From JACVRM01 sp963817375 (GTDB lineage Bacteria > Actinomycetota > Thermoleophilia > Gaiellales > Gaiellaceae), in the NCBI GenBank assembly GCA_963817375.1, contig CAWFOB010000001.1, positions 372,001 to 436,000 on the forward strand: 64,000 nt of DNA, written 5' to 3'. The notes under the pieces are model-generated. The model searched no databases, was not told the origin of the DNA, and was given only the letters and a program-made list of their open reading frames with translations. Positions 9,185 to 18,033 of this stretch are shown here, piece after piece (position 1 is the stretch's first letter; each line of letters starts with the position of its first letter). The position numbers and the translations under genes are program-made.

Positions 9185-10192
9185 CTATACGACTCTTCTC
9201 GTTAGGCCCGCAATGCGCGAAAACAACCCGGCTGCACCGCGCGGCATCAGGAACAGGACGAGCAGGAGGATCACGCCGTAGACAACGGACGGCACCCCGG
9301 GCGTAGCCTTGTCGACGTCGCCGATCGGCAGGCCGATCGCCTGCGCCGCGTTGATCACCGGCCCGAGGACGTCCGCGGAGTAGACGAAGATCAGCTCGAC
9401 GAAGATCGCGCCGATGATCGCGCCGAGGAACGACCGGGCGCCGCCGACGACGAGGCCCGCCAGGAGCAGGATCGACGTCGTGATCGGGATGAGCCCCGGA
9501 GTGACGATGAAGCTCAGGATGCCGAACAGCCCGCCGGCCACTCCGGCGTACGCGGCGGAGACGCCGAACGCGAGTGTCTTGTAGCGCGACAGGCTGACGC
9601 CGGAGGCGGTCGCCGCCAGCTCGTTCTCCATGATTGCGCGCAAGGCGCGGCCCCGCTTGCCGCGGACGAACCAGAGCGCGAGGAGGAAGCCGACGGCGGC
9701 GATCGCCCAGCTCACGTAGTACAGCCACGTGTCGACGCTGAGGCCGCCGATCGGGCTCGTCGGCAGCGCTAGCAGAATGCCGCTGCTGCCGCCCGTGAAC
9801 GCGAACGCGGTCGCGATCGACGGGATGATCACGGCGAGGGCAAACGTGGCGAGCGCCAGGTAGACGCCGGCGAGGCGCAGCGCCGGAAAGCCGAACAGGA
9901 AGCCGGCGAGGCCGGCGACGAGGCCGGCGACCGGCAGGGTGAGCAGCTGCGGCCAGCCGTGATCCGCCGACAGGAGCGCCGTCGTGTACGCGCCGATCAG
10001 CATGAACCCGCCCTGGCCGAGCGAGATCTGGCCGGTGATGCCGGTTAGGATGACGAGGCCGAAGAGCGCGATCGCGTACACGGCCACGTACGTGAACTCC
10101 GCGATCGTGAACGTCCCGACGAAATGCGGCAGGGCGATCACCGCGGCTGCGAGCGCCGCGTACCCGAGCACGCGCGGCCAGATCCGCCTCAT
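9185..10192 (-). CDS. livM: Branched-chain amino acid-type ABC transporter permease LivM
   Basis: 335-residue polytopic permease with about nine hydrophobic segments, starting MRRIWPRVLGYAALAAAV. The LivM signatures GITGQISLGQGGFMLIGAY (residues ~55-75) and the EAA-like loop ENELAATASGVSLSRYKTLAF are clear. ATG 10192 overlaps the livH TGA by 4 bases, which fixes the start; the open frame runs far upstream but is antisense-type shadow there. With LivH it forms the membrane channel. Confidence 0.9.
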   Translation of the reverse strand: MRRIWPRVLGYAALAAAVIALPHFVGTFTIAEFTYVAVYAIALFGLVILTGITGQISLGQGGFMLIGAYTTALLSADHGWPQLLTLPVAGLVAGLAGFLFGFPALRLAGVYLALATFALAVIIPSIATAFAFTGGSSGILLALPTSPIGGLSVDTWLYYVSWAIAAVGFLLALWFVRGKRGRALRAIMENELAATASGVSLSRYKTLAFGVSAAYAGVAGGLFGILSFIVTPGLIPITTSILLLAGLVVGGARSFLGAIIGAIFVELIFVYSADVLGPVINAAQAIGLPIGDVDKATPGVPSVVYGVILLLVLFLMPRGAAGLFSRIAGLTRRVV

Positions 10193-11094
10193 ACCCGCCT
10201 CACCACGTGGCGGCCGAGCAGCCCGGCCGGGCGGAAGAGCAGGACGAGGATCAGGACGGTAAACGCGACCGGCAGCTCGAGGTCCACGCCAATCCAGCTC
10301 ACGTAGGCCCCGAGCAGCGTCGTCCCGAGCCCGAGCAGGAGCCCGCCGACCACCGCGCCGACGGGGCTCTCGATCCCGCCGAGCACCGCCGCCGCGAAGG
10401 CATAGACGAGCACCGACTGCATCATCGACGGGTTCAAAGAGACGACCGGCGCGACCATCATCCCGGAGACCGCGCCGAGGCTTGCAGCGAACCCCCAACC
10501 GGCCGCGTACATCCACCCGACGCGAACGCCCATGAGCCGGCTCGACACCGGCGCGATCGCGGCCGCTCGCATCGCGAGGCCCATCTTCGTGAAGCGGAAG
10601 AAGAGCCAGAGGACCGTCACCGTGATGAGGGTCACAACGATGACGCCGATGTCCTGACGAGAGATCGCGACGCCGCCGATCGTGAACGGTTTCGGCGTGA
10701 AGGCACCGAGGAACACCTTCTGCTCCGGCCCCCAGATCCATTGGATCAGGCCGTTGAAGATGACGAACAGGGCGATCGTGACCAGGATCAGCGTCAGCGG
10801 GTCGCCGCGCTCGAACGGCCGGATGATCACCCGCTCCGTCGCCGCGCCCAGGAAGAACGCGATCACGATCGTGGCGAAGAACGCCGGCCAGAACGACCAG
10901 CCGTGGTTCGCGGTCAGCGTCCACGCGATGTACGTCGTGAACGTCGCCATCTCGCCCTGCGCGAAGTTGACGACGTGCGTCGTGCGGTAGATCAGCACGA
11001 TGGCGAGGGCGAGGCTCGCGTAGACGGCGCCGATCGCCAGGCCGAACACGACCTGCTGGAAGAAGTCGGATGAGACGAAGGCGAGCGTAAGCAT
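10189..11094 (-). CDS. livH: Branched-chain amino acid-type ABC transporter permease LivH
   Basis: 301 residues, polytopic. The N-terminus FFQQVVFGLAIGAVYASLAL and the segment THVVNFAQGEMATFTTYIAW are diagnostic of LivH; the coupling loop is GLAMRAAAIAPVSSRLMGV. ATG 11094 shares one base with the livF stop (TGATG), and the gene ends with the 4-base overlap into livM. This tight coupling suggests fixed stoichiometry of the channel subunits. Confidence 0.9.
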   Translation of the reverse strand: MLTLAFVSSDFFQQVVFGLAIGAVYASLALAIVLIYRTTHVVNFAQGEMATFTTYIAWTLTANHGWSFWPAFFATIVIAFFLGAATERVIIRPFERGDPLTLILVTIALFVIFNGLIQWIWGPEQKVFLGAFTPKPFTIGGVAISRQDIGVIVVTLITVTVLWLFFRFTKMGLAMRAAAIAPVSSRLMGVRVGWMYAAGWGFAASLGAVSGMMVAPVVSLNPSMMQSVLVYAFAAAVLGGIESPVGAVVGGLLLGLGTTLLGAYVSWIGVDLELPVAFTVLILVLLFRPAGLLGRHVVRRV

Positions 11095-11807
11095 CAGTAG
11101 CCGAGGTACGACCTTCGGACGCCCTCGTGCTCGCGCAGCTCGGCGCTGGCACCCTCGACGGCGACCCGCCCGACCTCGAGGACGTAGGCGCGGTGCGAGA
11201 CGGTGAGCGCGATCTGCGCGTTCTGCTCGACGACGAGGACGGTCAGCCCCTCCTGCTCGTTCAGCTGGTGCACGACGCGGAACACCTCCTGGGTGACGAG
11301 CGGCGCGAGCCCGAGCGACGGCTCGTCGAGCATCAGGAGCTTCGGCCGGGCGACGAGCGCGCGGGCGACCGCCAGCATCTGCTGCTCGCCGCCCGACAGC
11401 GTCGCCGCGGGCTGGTGGCGGCGCTCGAGGATCCACGGGAAGTGCTCGACGGCGCGCTCGAGATCGGCCTTGACGCCGCCGCGGTCTCGGCGGACGTACG
11501 CGCCCATGCGCAGGTTCTCCCAGACCGTCAGCTCCGGGAAGAGCCCGCGCCCCTCGGGCACGTGCGCCAGGCCGAGCCGCGCCATGCGCTCCGGCGAGGC
11601 GCGGCGGACGTCGGAGCCGGCGTAGATGACCTCGCCGGTCTTCGAGACGAGGCCCGAGATCGCGCGCAGCGTGGTCGTCTTGCCCGCGCCGTTGGCGCCG
11701 AGCAGCGCGACGACCTCGCCCTCGTCGACGGTGAGCGAGACGTCGTGGAGCGCAACGATCGGCCCGTAGCGGGCCTGCACGCCGCGGAGCTCAAGCAGGG
11801 GCGCCAT
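11094..11807 (-). CDS. livF: Branched-chain amino acid-type ABC transporter ATPase LivF
   Basis: 237-residue ABC ATPase: Walker A GANGAGKTTT (about residues 37-46), Q-loop region, the signature LSGGEQQMLAVARAL, Walker B LLMLDEPSLGLAP with catalytic Glu, and switch His region VVEQNAQIAL. The phrase VPEGRGLFPELTVWENL is typical of LivF. Works with LivG as the heterodimeric cytoplasmic motor. Overlaps the livG 3' end by 17 bases. Confidence 0.92.
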   Translation of the reverse strand: MAPLLELRGVQARYGPIVALHDVSLTVDEGEVVALLGANGAGKTTTLRAISGLVSKTGEVIYAGSDVRRASPERMARLGLAHVPEGRGLFPELTVWENLRMGAYVRRDRGGVKADLERAVEHFPWILERRHQPAATLSGGEQQMLAVARALVARPKLLMLDEPSLGLAPLVTQEVFRVVHQLNEQEGLTVLVVEQNAQIALTVSHRAYVLEVGRVAVEGASAELREHEGVRRSYLGY

Positions 11808-12561
11808 CGCCCCCCGTGGCCGGTGCGATCTCGGGCGGCGGCGCGCCGAGATAGGCCTCGATCACCTGCGGGTTCGCGCGCACCTCGTCCGGGAGGCCCT
11901 CCGCGATCTTGCGGCCGAAGTTCAGGACGTGGACGCGCTCCGACACCGACATGACGAGGTTCATGTGGTGCTCGACGAGCAGGATCGTCAGGTCGTAGTC
12001 GTCGCGCAGGCGGCGGATCAGGCCGCCGACCTCGGCGACCTCCTCGTGGTTCAGGCCGCCGGCCGGCTCGTCGAGCAGGAGCAGCCGCGGTTTCGAGACG
12101 AGCGCCCGCGAGACCTCGATCCGCTTCAGCGTCCCGAACGGCAGGCCGCCCGCGGACCGCTCAGCCAGGTCGGCGAGGCCGAGGTAGTCGAGCGCCGCGA
12201 GTGCGGCCTCGCGTGCCTCGTCCTCCTCGCGCGAGCTGAAGCGCGGATGCCCGCCGAGCATGACGTTCTCGAGCACGGTCATCTCGTGGAAGAGCGCGAC
12301 GTTCTGGAACGTGCGCGCGATGCCGACGCCCACGATCCGGTGGGCCGGGAGCTTGAGAACGTCCAGGCCGTCGAAGGTGACCGCGCCGCCGTCCGGCCGG
12401 TAGAGGCGCGTGATGACGTTGAAGAGCGTCGTCTTGCCGGCGCCGTTCGGGCCGATCAGGCCGGCGATCGCGCCTTCGTCGAGGTCGAGGGAGACGTCGT
12501 CCAACGCGAGGATGCCGCCGAACCGGCGCTTCACGTTCTCCACACGTAAGAGCGGGGGCAT
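11791..12561 (-). CDS. livG: Branched-chain amino acid-type ABC transporter ATPase LivG
   Basis: 256 residues from ATG 12561 (MPPLLRVENVKRRFGGILAL). Walker A GPNGAGKTTLFNVI, Q-loop ARTFQNVALF, signature LPFGTLKRIEVSRAL (a degenerate LSxG as usual in LivG), Walker B LLLLDEPAGGLNHEE and VEHHMNLVM. First gene of livGFHMK; it starts about 50 bases from the divergent metallo-beta-lactamase-fold gene, so the operon promoter lies in 12562-12610. I see no convincing -35/-10 pair there. Confidence 0.92.
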   Translation of the reverse strand: MPPLLRVENVKRRFGGILALDDVSLDLDEGAIAGLIGPNGAGKTTLFNVITRLYRPDGGAVTFDGLDVLKLPAHRIVGVGIARTFQNVALFHEMTVLENVMLGGHPRFSSREEDEAREAALAALDYLGLADLAERSAGGLPFGTLKRIEVSRALVSKPRLLLLDEPAGGLNHEEVAEVGGLIRRLRDDYDLTILLVEHHMNLVMSVSERVHVLNFGRKIAEGLPDEVRANPQVIEAYLGAPPPEIAPATGGDGAPA

Positions 12562-12610
12562 CGCGGATGGCGATTCTTTCAGAGTCCCGAAGCCAGGTTG
12601 AATAGGCCGG

Positions 12611-13537
12611 ATGGAAGAGATCGTCCCAGGCGTCTTCCGAGTCACGTTCGCGATCCCCTTCGGGATCGACCACGTCCACTGCTACCTCGTCGCCTCCGAC
12701 GACGGCTGGACGGTCGTCGACACGGGGCTCGGACTGCCCGATGCGCGCGAGCAGTGGGAGCGCGTGCTGGACGGCATCGACGTGGCGCGGATCTTCATTA
12801 CCCACTTCCACCCCGACCACGTCGGCGGCGCCGCCGACGTGGCCGAGCTCACCGGCGCACCGGTGCTCCAGGGCACGGCGGACTACGCGCAATGCCGCCG
12901 CGCCTGGGGCGACGGGTCGGCAGAGCGGCTGGCCGCGTACATGCGCCGCCACGGGCTTCCGGACGCCGACGTCGCCCGGATGGGCCAGGAGGCCGCCCTG
13001 CTGCGCGCGGCCGTGCACGCCGCACCCGATCCGCAGCTGGTCGACGAGGGCGACTCGGTGGACGGCTGGGAGATCTTCCACCTGCCGGGCCATGCCGACG
13101 GGCACCTCGTGCTGCTGCGCGACGGCGTGCTGATCGCGGGCGACACGATCCTGACGCCGATCACACCGGCGGTCGGCCTCTATCCGGAGGCGCGCGAGAA
13201 CCCGCTGGCCGACTACCTCGGCTCGCTGCGGCGGATCGCGGAGCTCGCGCCGCGCGTGGCCCTTTCCGGCCACGGCAAGCCGGTCGAGGACCCGGCGGCA
13301 CGGGCGGGCGAGATCGCCGCGCACCATGAGGAGCGGCTCGCGCACACGGCGGCCTCGATCGCGGCAGGCCCGCGCAGCGCCTACGCGGCGTCGCTGCAGG
13401 TCTTCCCGGAGCCGATGCCCTCGGTCGTGCGGCGGTTCGCCCTCGCCGAGACGCGCGCGCACCTCGAGTATCTGGCCGGGCAGGGCGCGGCCCGGCGCGA
13501 CGACGGCGGCGACGTGGTCGTGTACGAGGCCTCGTGA
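12611..13537 (+). CDS. Metallo-beta-lactamase-fold hydrolase
   Basis: 308 residues. The zinc motif THFHPDHVGG is at residues 64-73 (His65, His67, Asp69, His70), with further ligands His in LPGHADGH, Asp in IAGDTI and His in LSGHGKP. The C-terminal third is helical and resembles the extra domain of glyoxalase-II-like/LACTB2-like proteins. It hydrolyses thioesters, lactones or phosphoesters; the substrate is not evident. Followed directly (GTGA overlap) by an amidohydrolase, so the two probably act in one pathway. Confidence 0.88.
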   Translation: MEEIVPGVFRVTFAIPFGIDHVHCYLVASDDGWTVVDTGLGLPDAREQWERVLDGIDVARIFITHFHPDHVGGAADVAELTGAPVLQGTADYAQCRRAWGDGSAERLAAYMRRHGLPDADVARMGQEAALLRAAVHAAPDPQLVDEGDSVDGWEIFHLPGHADGHLVLLRDGVLIAGDTILTPITPAVGLYPEARENPLADYLGSLRRIAELAPRVALSGHGKPVEDPAARAGEIAAHHEERLAHTAASIAAGPRSAYAASLQVFPEPMPSVVRRFALAETRAHLEYLAGQGAARRDDGGDVVVYEAS

Positions 13538-15057
13538 TCCTCGAGAACGGCGTGATCCGCACCCTCGACCCCGCGCTCCCGGCCGCCCGGGCGCTCGCGA
13601 TCGCGGGCGACGAGATCGCCGGCGGCGTCGGCGTGCACGAGCGCGCGCTCGCGAGCCCCGACCGCGTGGACCTCGGCGGCCGCTGCGTCGTCCCCGGCTT
13701 CAGCGACGCGCACGTCCACTTCCCGACGTGGGCGGTCGCGCGCAGCGAAGTGCGCCTGGAGGACATCCCCTCGCTCGACGAGGCGCTCGCGCTCGTCCGC
13801 GACGGGCTCGGCGGCGTTCGGCCGGGCGGCTGGCTAAGAGGCCGCGGCTGGCGGGGCGCTGACTGGGGGGCAGATCCCACCCGGGGCGACCTCGACGCAG
13901 TCACGGGCGACGTCCCGGCCGCCCTGCTCGCCCGGGACTCGCACTCGCTCTGGCTCAACTCGGCAGCGCTCGCCCGCGCGAACGGCGACCTCGAGACGCC
14001 GGGCGGCGTTGTCGAGCGCGATGCGGCCGGCGAGCCAACCGGCGTCCTGCGCGAGGAGGCGGCGTGGCGGTTCCGGGACGAGCACGTCGAGATCGCCGAC
14101 GACGAGTACATCGCGGCGATCCGCACCGGGTTGCGGGTGGCGGCGTCGCGCGGCGTGACCGCGGTGCACGACAAGGACGGCTGGCTCGGCGGCCATCGGT
14201 TCTTCCAGCAGCTGCACGACGAGCGCGCCCTCACGCTGCGGGTCTGGCAGTCGCTCCCCGGTGCCTTGCTGCCCGAACTGGAGGAGCTCGGCCTGCGCTC
14301 GCGTGTCGGCGACGACTGGTTCCGGCTCGGCTACCTGAAGATGTTCATGGACGGCACACTCGGCTCGCAGACTGCGCGACTGCTCGACGGCAGCGGCGTC
14401 GAGATCACGAGCCGCGCGGAATTGGTCGAAATGACCCGCCGGGGCGCGCGGGCCGGCTGGCCCGTCGCCGTCCACGCGATCGGCGACCGGGCGAACCGGG
14501 ACGCGCTCGATGCATTCGAGGAGACGCGCGACGAGTGGGCGCCGCGCGGTCTCCGGCCGCGCATCGAGCATGCGCAGCTGCTCGATCCCACCGACATCGC
14601 GCGGTTTGCCGCCCTCGGCGTCGCGGCATCGGTGCAGTTCAGCCACGCGACCGCCGACCGCGACGTCGCAGAGCGCTTCTGGGCCGACCGGCTCGACGGC
14701 GCGTACGCGTTCCGCTCGCTGATCGACTCAGGCGCCGTCGTCGCGAACGGCTCGGACGCGCCGATCGAGGAACTCGACCCGCTCGCCGGCATCAGGGCCG
14801 GCGTCCTGCGGACGCTCGACGACCGCCCACCGTGGCGCCCCGAGCAGGCCGTCACCGTCGAGCAGGCGCTGGTGGCGACGTGCGTCACGCCGGCGTGGCT
14901 CGCGGGCGACGAGCGCCGCCGCGGGAAGCTGCTACCCGGCTACCTGGCGGATCTCGTCGTGCTCGACCGCGACCCGCTCGAGGACGTCGCCGGCGCGCGG
15001 GTCGTCGCGACGATGGCCGGCGGGCGCTGGGTGCACAACCCCCCGCCGTGGGGCTGA
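13534..15057 (+). CDS. YtcJ-like amidohydrolase family protein
   Basis: 507 residues of the amidohydrolase superfamily. The N-terminal metal motif is GFSDAHVHF near residue 60; the barrel carries the carboxylate region and KMFMDGTLGSQ, then VAVHAIGDRAN (metal His) and RIEHAQLLDP, with the catalytic Asp in VVANGSDAPIEELDP. It ends with the beta-sandwich LLPGYLADLVVLDRDPL. Such YtcJ-type enzymes hydrolyse amides or cyclic amides in a TIM barrel. The start GTG 13534 overlaps the upstream stop. Confidence 0.88.
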   Translation: MILENGVIRTLDPALPAARALAIAGDEIAGGVGVHERALASPDRVDLGGRCVVPGFSDAHVHFPTWAVARSEVRLEDIPSLDEALALVRDGLGGVRPGGWLRGRGWRGADWGADPTRGDLDAVTGDVPAALLARDSHSLWLNSAALARANGDLETPGGVVERDAAGEPTGVLREEAAWRFRDEHVEIADDEYIAAIRTGLRVAASRGVTAVHDKDGWLGGHRFFQQLHDERALTLRVWQSLPGALLPELEELGLRSRVGDDWFRLGYLKMFMDGTLGSQTARLLDGSGVEITSRAELVEMTRRGARAGWPVAVHAIGDRANRDALDAFEETRDEWAPRGLRPRIEHAQLLDPTDIARFAALGVAASVQFSHATADRDVAERFWADRLDGAYAFRSLIDSGAVVANGSDAPIEELDPLAGIRAGVLRTLDDRPPWRPEQAVTVEQALVATCVTPAWLAGDERRRGKLLPGYLADLVVLDRDPLEDVAGARVVATMAGGRWVHNPPPWG

Positions 15058-15062
15058 ACCCG

Positions 15063-15224
15063 TGTCAGCGGGGTCTGTCCCAAGTGTCCAGATACTGAAT
15101 CGCCATGAGCTCGCGCAGATGCCCCGCATACCGTCGACCACTTGCTCCGACAACCGCCCTCGGAACGCCGACGAGTTCACCTGCGAACACGGGGGACAGC
15201 CCCCGCTGCGCGGGGACAGCCCCT
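15063..15224. repeat. REPIN/MITE-like inverted repeat pair
   Basis: Left arm CAGCGGGGTCTGTCCC (15066-15081) and right arm GGGACAGCCCCCGCTG (15193-15208) are inverted copies with a single mismatch. They are separated by 111 bases; a third partial copy GGGGACAGCCCC follows at 15212-15223. This resembles a pair of REP sequences. The spacer reads, on the minus strand, as a plausible protein tail (RRYAGHLRELMAIQYLDTW), perhaps a relic; I cannot identify it. Confidence 0.6.
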
Positions 15225-16552
15225 ACCGGAGCGCCGCGAACGCCCGAAAACAAGCGCGTGCCGCGTCGACGCCCATCGGCACGTAATCCACGAGCACCCG
15301 CTCGTTCGGTGAGTGCACGTTGCTCTCGATGAGCGCGATGCCCGTGATGATCGTCGAGATGCCCTTGTCGGCGAGCGCCGGGACGATCGGCAGCGTCCCG
15401 CCGGAGCGGACGAGCAGCGGGCGGCGGCCGAAGACCTGCTCGAAGCCGTCCTGCGCCAGCCGGATCGCCGGCGCGTCGGGGGGGATCAGCCCCGGCCGCG
15501 CGTCCGACCAGCGCTCGATCTCGACCTCCGCCCCCGCGGGCGCGGCCTCGCGCAGCAGCCGCTCGACCTCCGGGGCGACGACCTCGGGATCCTGGCCGGG
15601 CGCGAGGCGGATCGACACGTTCGCCTCGGCGATGACGGGCAGCACGGTCTTCTGAAGCTGCGGCGAGCCGCCCTCGACGCCGTTGACGTCGACCGCCGGC
15701 TCGGCCCACGTGCGGAGGTAGAACTCGCGTGCCGCGTCGGCGTCGGCGGGCCGGGCGCCCTGGTCGCCCAGCAGCGCGTCGCCCGGCACGAGCGTCGCCC
15801 AGTCGGCGAGCTCCTGCCCCGTCGGCGGCACGACGCCGGTGCGGAGCGGCTCGGGAAGCCGGCCGTCACGTGGCATGACGGCGGAGAGTGTCTGGATCAG
15901 CGCGTGGGTCGCGTTGAGCGCGGCGCCGCCGTACAGCCCCGAGTGGAGGTCGCGCGTGCCCGTGCGCACGCGCACGTGAAAGTACGCGAGCCCACGTGTG
16001 GCGATGGAGAACTCCGGGATGCCGCGCCTGGTCATCCCGCTGTCGAAGATCACCGCAGCGTCGGCGCCGCGCTCGTCCTGGGCGAGGAAGTCGACGATCG
16101 AGTGCCCGCCGATCTCCTCCTCGCCGTCGGAGCAGATGCGCAGGTTGACCGGCAGGTCGCCCGCCTCGGCGAGCAGCTGCGCCGCCTTGAGCATGCACCA
16201 GAGCTGGCCCTTGTCGTCTGCAATGCCGCGCGCAACGAGCCATTCGCCGTTCACGGTCGAGCTCGAACGGCGGCGAGTCCCAGAGCTCGAGCGGCGCCGG
16301 CGGCTGGACGTCGAAGTGGCCGTAGAGCAGCACGGTCGGCGCGTCGGCGGCGCCCGACGAGGCCCGGATCTCGCCGATCACAAGCGGCGCAGGCGTCTCG
16401 GTGTCCACGAGCTCTGCCTCTCCGCCGGCCTGGCGGACGAAGTCGCGCACCCAGGCGGCGGCGTCGCGCACGTCGCCGGCGTGCGCCGGGTCGGCGCTCA
16501 CGCTGGGGATGCGGATGAGCTCTGAGAGCTCGTCGAGCCACGCCTGGTCCAC
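15223..16552 (-). pseudogene. M20-family dipeptidase/metallopeptidase, one frameshift
   Basis: Zinc peptidase of the M20 (CNDP/PepV-like) family. The first part starts MDQAWLDELSELIRIPSVSA and contains the metal motif LYGHFDVQPP. Near 16255 the frame changes and continues as VNGEWLVARGIADDKGQ (bridging Asp) with the catalytic Glu pair in DGEEEIGGHS, the dimer domain, and HSPNERV near the end. Dropping one base in GAGCTCGACCGTGAAC restores FEL-TVNGEWL, giving a normal ~440-residue enzyme. The sharp join and intact motifs favour a sequence error over a true null allele. Confidence 0.75.
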
Positions 16553-16621
16553 GGCGCGCGACTCTAGCTGGCTAGCGGGGATACGGCGGCGGGTTCGTCA
16601 CGGCCCGAGCAGGGTCTTCGG

Positions 16622-17197
16622 TCAGCGCCGGACGACGAGGACCACAGCCGTGCCGGTAACGGCGGCAGCTCCGGGAGCCGGCGACTGGGCGGTCACCGTG
16701 CCGGCGCCTGCCGTGCCGGTCCGCTCGTATCTGACCCGTCCTGCCAGGCCTGCCGACGCGAGGCGCAGCGTCGCGACACTCAGCCGCTGACCGACGAGGA
16801 GCGGGATCCTCACCATCGCGCGCCGTGCCGGGATCGGAGCGAGCCGAGTGACCGAGGGGGTCTGCGACCCCGAGCTACCGACCAGTGCCAATGCCACTAC
16901 TGCACCGACCGTGAGAAGGAGGGTGAAGACCGCCACGACCACCACGAGCGTGACGACGAGCCAGCGTCTCCGCTTCTCTCGAGGCGGCGGTCCGGCGACG
17001 CCCCGCTCGCGCGCCCACGAGGCTGCAAACGCCCGCGGATCGAAGGCCGCGTTCCCGAGCACCTCCTCGCGGGCGACGCCCTCGGCGTCCGCCTCGTCGA
17101 GGTCTGCGGCGAGATCGGCTGCCATCTCGTTCGCGATCGGATCGGGAACGTCAAGACGCTTCCACTCGCGACGGCATTCCTCGACGAAGTTGCTCAC
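16622..17197 (-). CDS. Membrane protein with a permuted-papain-like/HAAS-type N-terminus and a PASTA domain
   Basis: 191 residues. The N-terminal 75 residues are helical and acidic (EMAADLAADLDEADAEGV), like the cytosolic HAAS-type domains that pair with PadR regulators. A transmembrane helix follows (WLVVTLVVVVAVFTLLLTVG). The extracytoplasmic end is a PASTA domain (VRIPLLVGQRLSVATLRLAS through TVTAQSPAPGAAA). The PadR stop overlaps its start (4 bases), so the regulator and membrane protein form one unit. PASTA domains bind muropeptides in kinases and PBPs; here there is no kinase domain, so the function is unknown. Confidence 0.7.
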   Translation of the reverse strand: MSNFVEECRREWKRLDVPDPIANEMAADLAADLDEADAEGVAREEVLGNAAFDPRAFAASWARERGVAGPPPREKRRRWLVVTLVVVVAVFTLLLTVGAVVALALVGSSGSQTPSVTRLAPIPARRAMVRIPLLVGQRLSVATLRLASAGLAGRVRYERTGTAGAGTVTAQSPAPGAAAVTGTAVVLVVRR

Positions 17198-17547
17198 GAC
17201 GCCACCTCCACTTGAACGGGATCGAGCACGACATCGACCGCGTCACGCGTGGCGCGCCAGTCGGAGACCCCACGCGTGAGCGCATGCCGCCCGGTCAGCG
17301 ACGTGCGGTAGTACTTTCGCGGCGGCCCACCGTCACTGGCCGACCGGTACGTCTCGACGAGACCGTCCCGCTCGAGCCGGCCGAGGAGCGGGTAGATCGA
17401 CCCTTCGCCCACGATCGAGAGGCCGCGTTCGCGGAGCCGCTTCGTCATCTCGTAGCCGTAGGCGGGCTCGTCCTCGAGCACCGCGAGGAGGCAGAGGTCG
17501 AGCACCCCGCGGAGAAACTGGCTGCGCCGCCCTTCGCCCACTGCCAT
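17194..17547 (-). CDS. PadR-family transcriptional regulator
   Basis: About 117 residues from ATG 17547 (MAVGEGRRSQFLRGVLDLCL). A winged helix follows the PadR plan: LAVLEDEPAYGYEMTKRLRE, EGSIYPLLGRLERDGLV, and the wing PPRKYYRTSLTGR. An ATG at 17556 is also in frame, but the -10 box TATCAT ends 7 bases before 17547, pointing to a leaderless message starting there. A perfect palindrome lies on the promoter. It likely represses itself and the PASTA membrane protein, and perhaps the divergent GNAT gene. Confidence 0.88.
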   Translation of the reverse strand: MAVGEGRRSQFLRGVLDLCLLAVLEDEPAYGYEMTKRLRERGLSIVGEGSIYPLLGRLERDGLVETYRSASDGGPPRKYYRTSLTGRHALTRGVSDWRATRDAVDVVLDPVQVEVAS

Positions 17548-17554
17548 GTATCGC

Positions 17555-17586
17555 ATGATAGTGGTGACTACCTTGCTTTGCAAGGT
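17555..17586 (-). promoter_or_regulatory. padR promoter with palindromic operator
   Basis: Minus strand: TTGCAA (17583-17578), 17 bases, TATCAT (17560-17555), then 7 bases to ATG 17547. The -35 lies inside a perfect inverted repeat ACCTTGC-TTT-GCAAGGT (17570-17586), a good candidate for PadR autoregulation. The same palindrome is 25 bases before the divergent GNAT coding region. Confidence 0.65.
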
Positions 17587-18033
17587 TGTCGTGCGGTCTA
17601 CGCTCGCCGCCTGGAGATCCGGCGCGCCACCGACGCCGACGCCGACCGCCTTCGCGAGCTCTGGGAGGCGTTCACCGCCGAGGCGAGCTACACGCCGTAC
17701 CCGGCGCACCCGTTCACGCCCGGCTTGCTGACCGACAACACCGTGCTCGTCGCAGACGACGACGGGGCGATCGCCGGGACGCTCTACCTGAGCACGGCGA
17801 ACGCAGGCTTCGGCTTCGTCTTCGGCGTCTACGTCATCCCGGAGGCGCGCCGGCGCGGGATCGCCGAGGCGCTCGTCCGCGCGGCCGCCCGGATCCTGCG
17901 CGACGACGGCCGGCCGTACCTCGTGCTCGGTGTCGACACGCCGAACGAGGCCGCCCTCGCGCTCTACGTCAAGCTCGGCTTCGTCGACCAGGCGCGCACA
18001 CTGCGCGCGGAGGTCGGCGACCTGCTTGCCTGA
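17578..18033 (+). CDS. GNAT-family N-acetyltransferase
   Basis: Acetyltransferase with the GNAT core: IRRATDADADRLRELWEAF, then a strand-loop with VFGVYVIPEARRRGIAEALV (acetyl-CoA pyrophosphate loop RRRGIA) and the closing NEAALALYVKLGF. The start is uncertain. TTG 17578 is the only conventional one in frame close to the gene, but it lies in the padR operator. The family N-terminus would begin at CTG 17611 (LEIRRATD), giving 140 residues. The gene abuts the convergent rpoD gene with no gap. The acceptor is unknown. Confidence 0.8.
   Translation: MQGCRAVYARRLEIRRATDADADRLRELWEAFTAEASYTPYPAHPFTPGLLTDNTVLVADDDGAIAGTLYLSTANAGFGFVFGVYVIPEARRRGIAEALVRAAARILRDDGRPYLVLGVDTPNEAALALYVKLGFVDQARTLRAEVGDLLA

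Noticed and set aside
15082..15192. Coding remnant inside the REPIN-like element
   Set aside because: A protein-like tail (RRYAGHLRELMAIQYLDTW) is visible on the minus strand, but I cannot match it to a family; too short to call as a gene.
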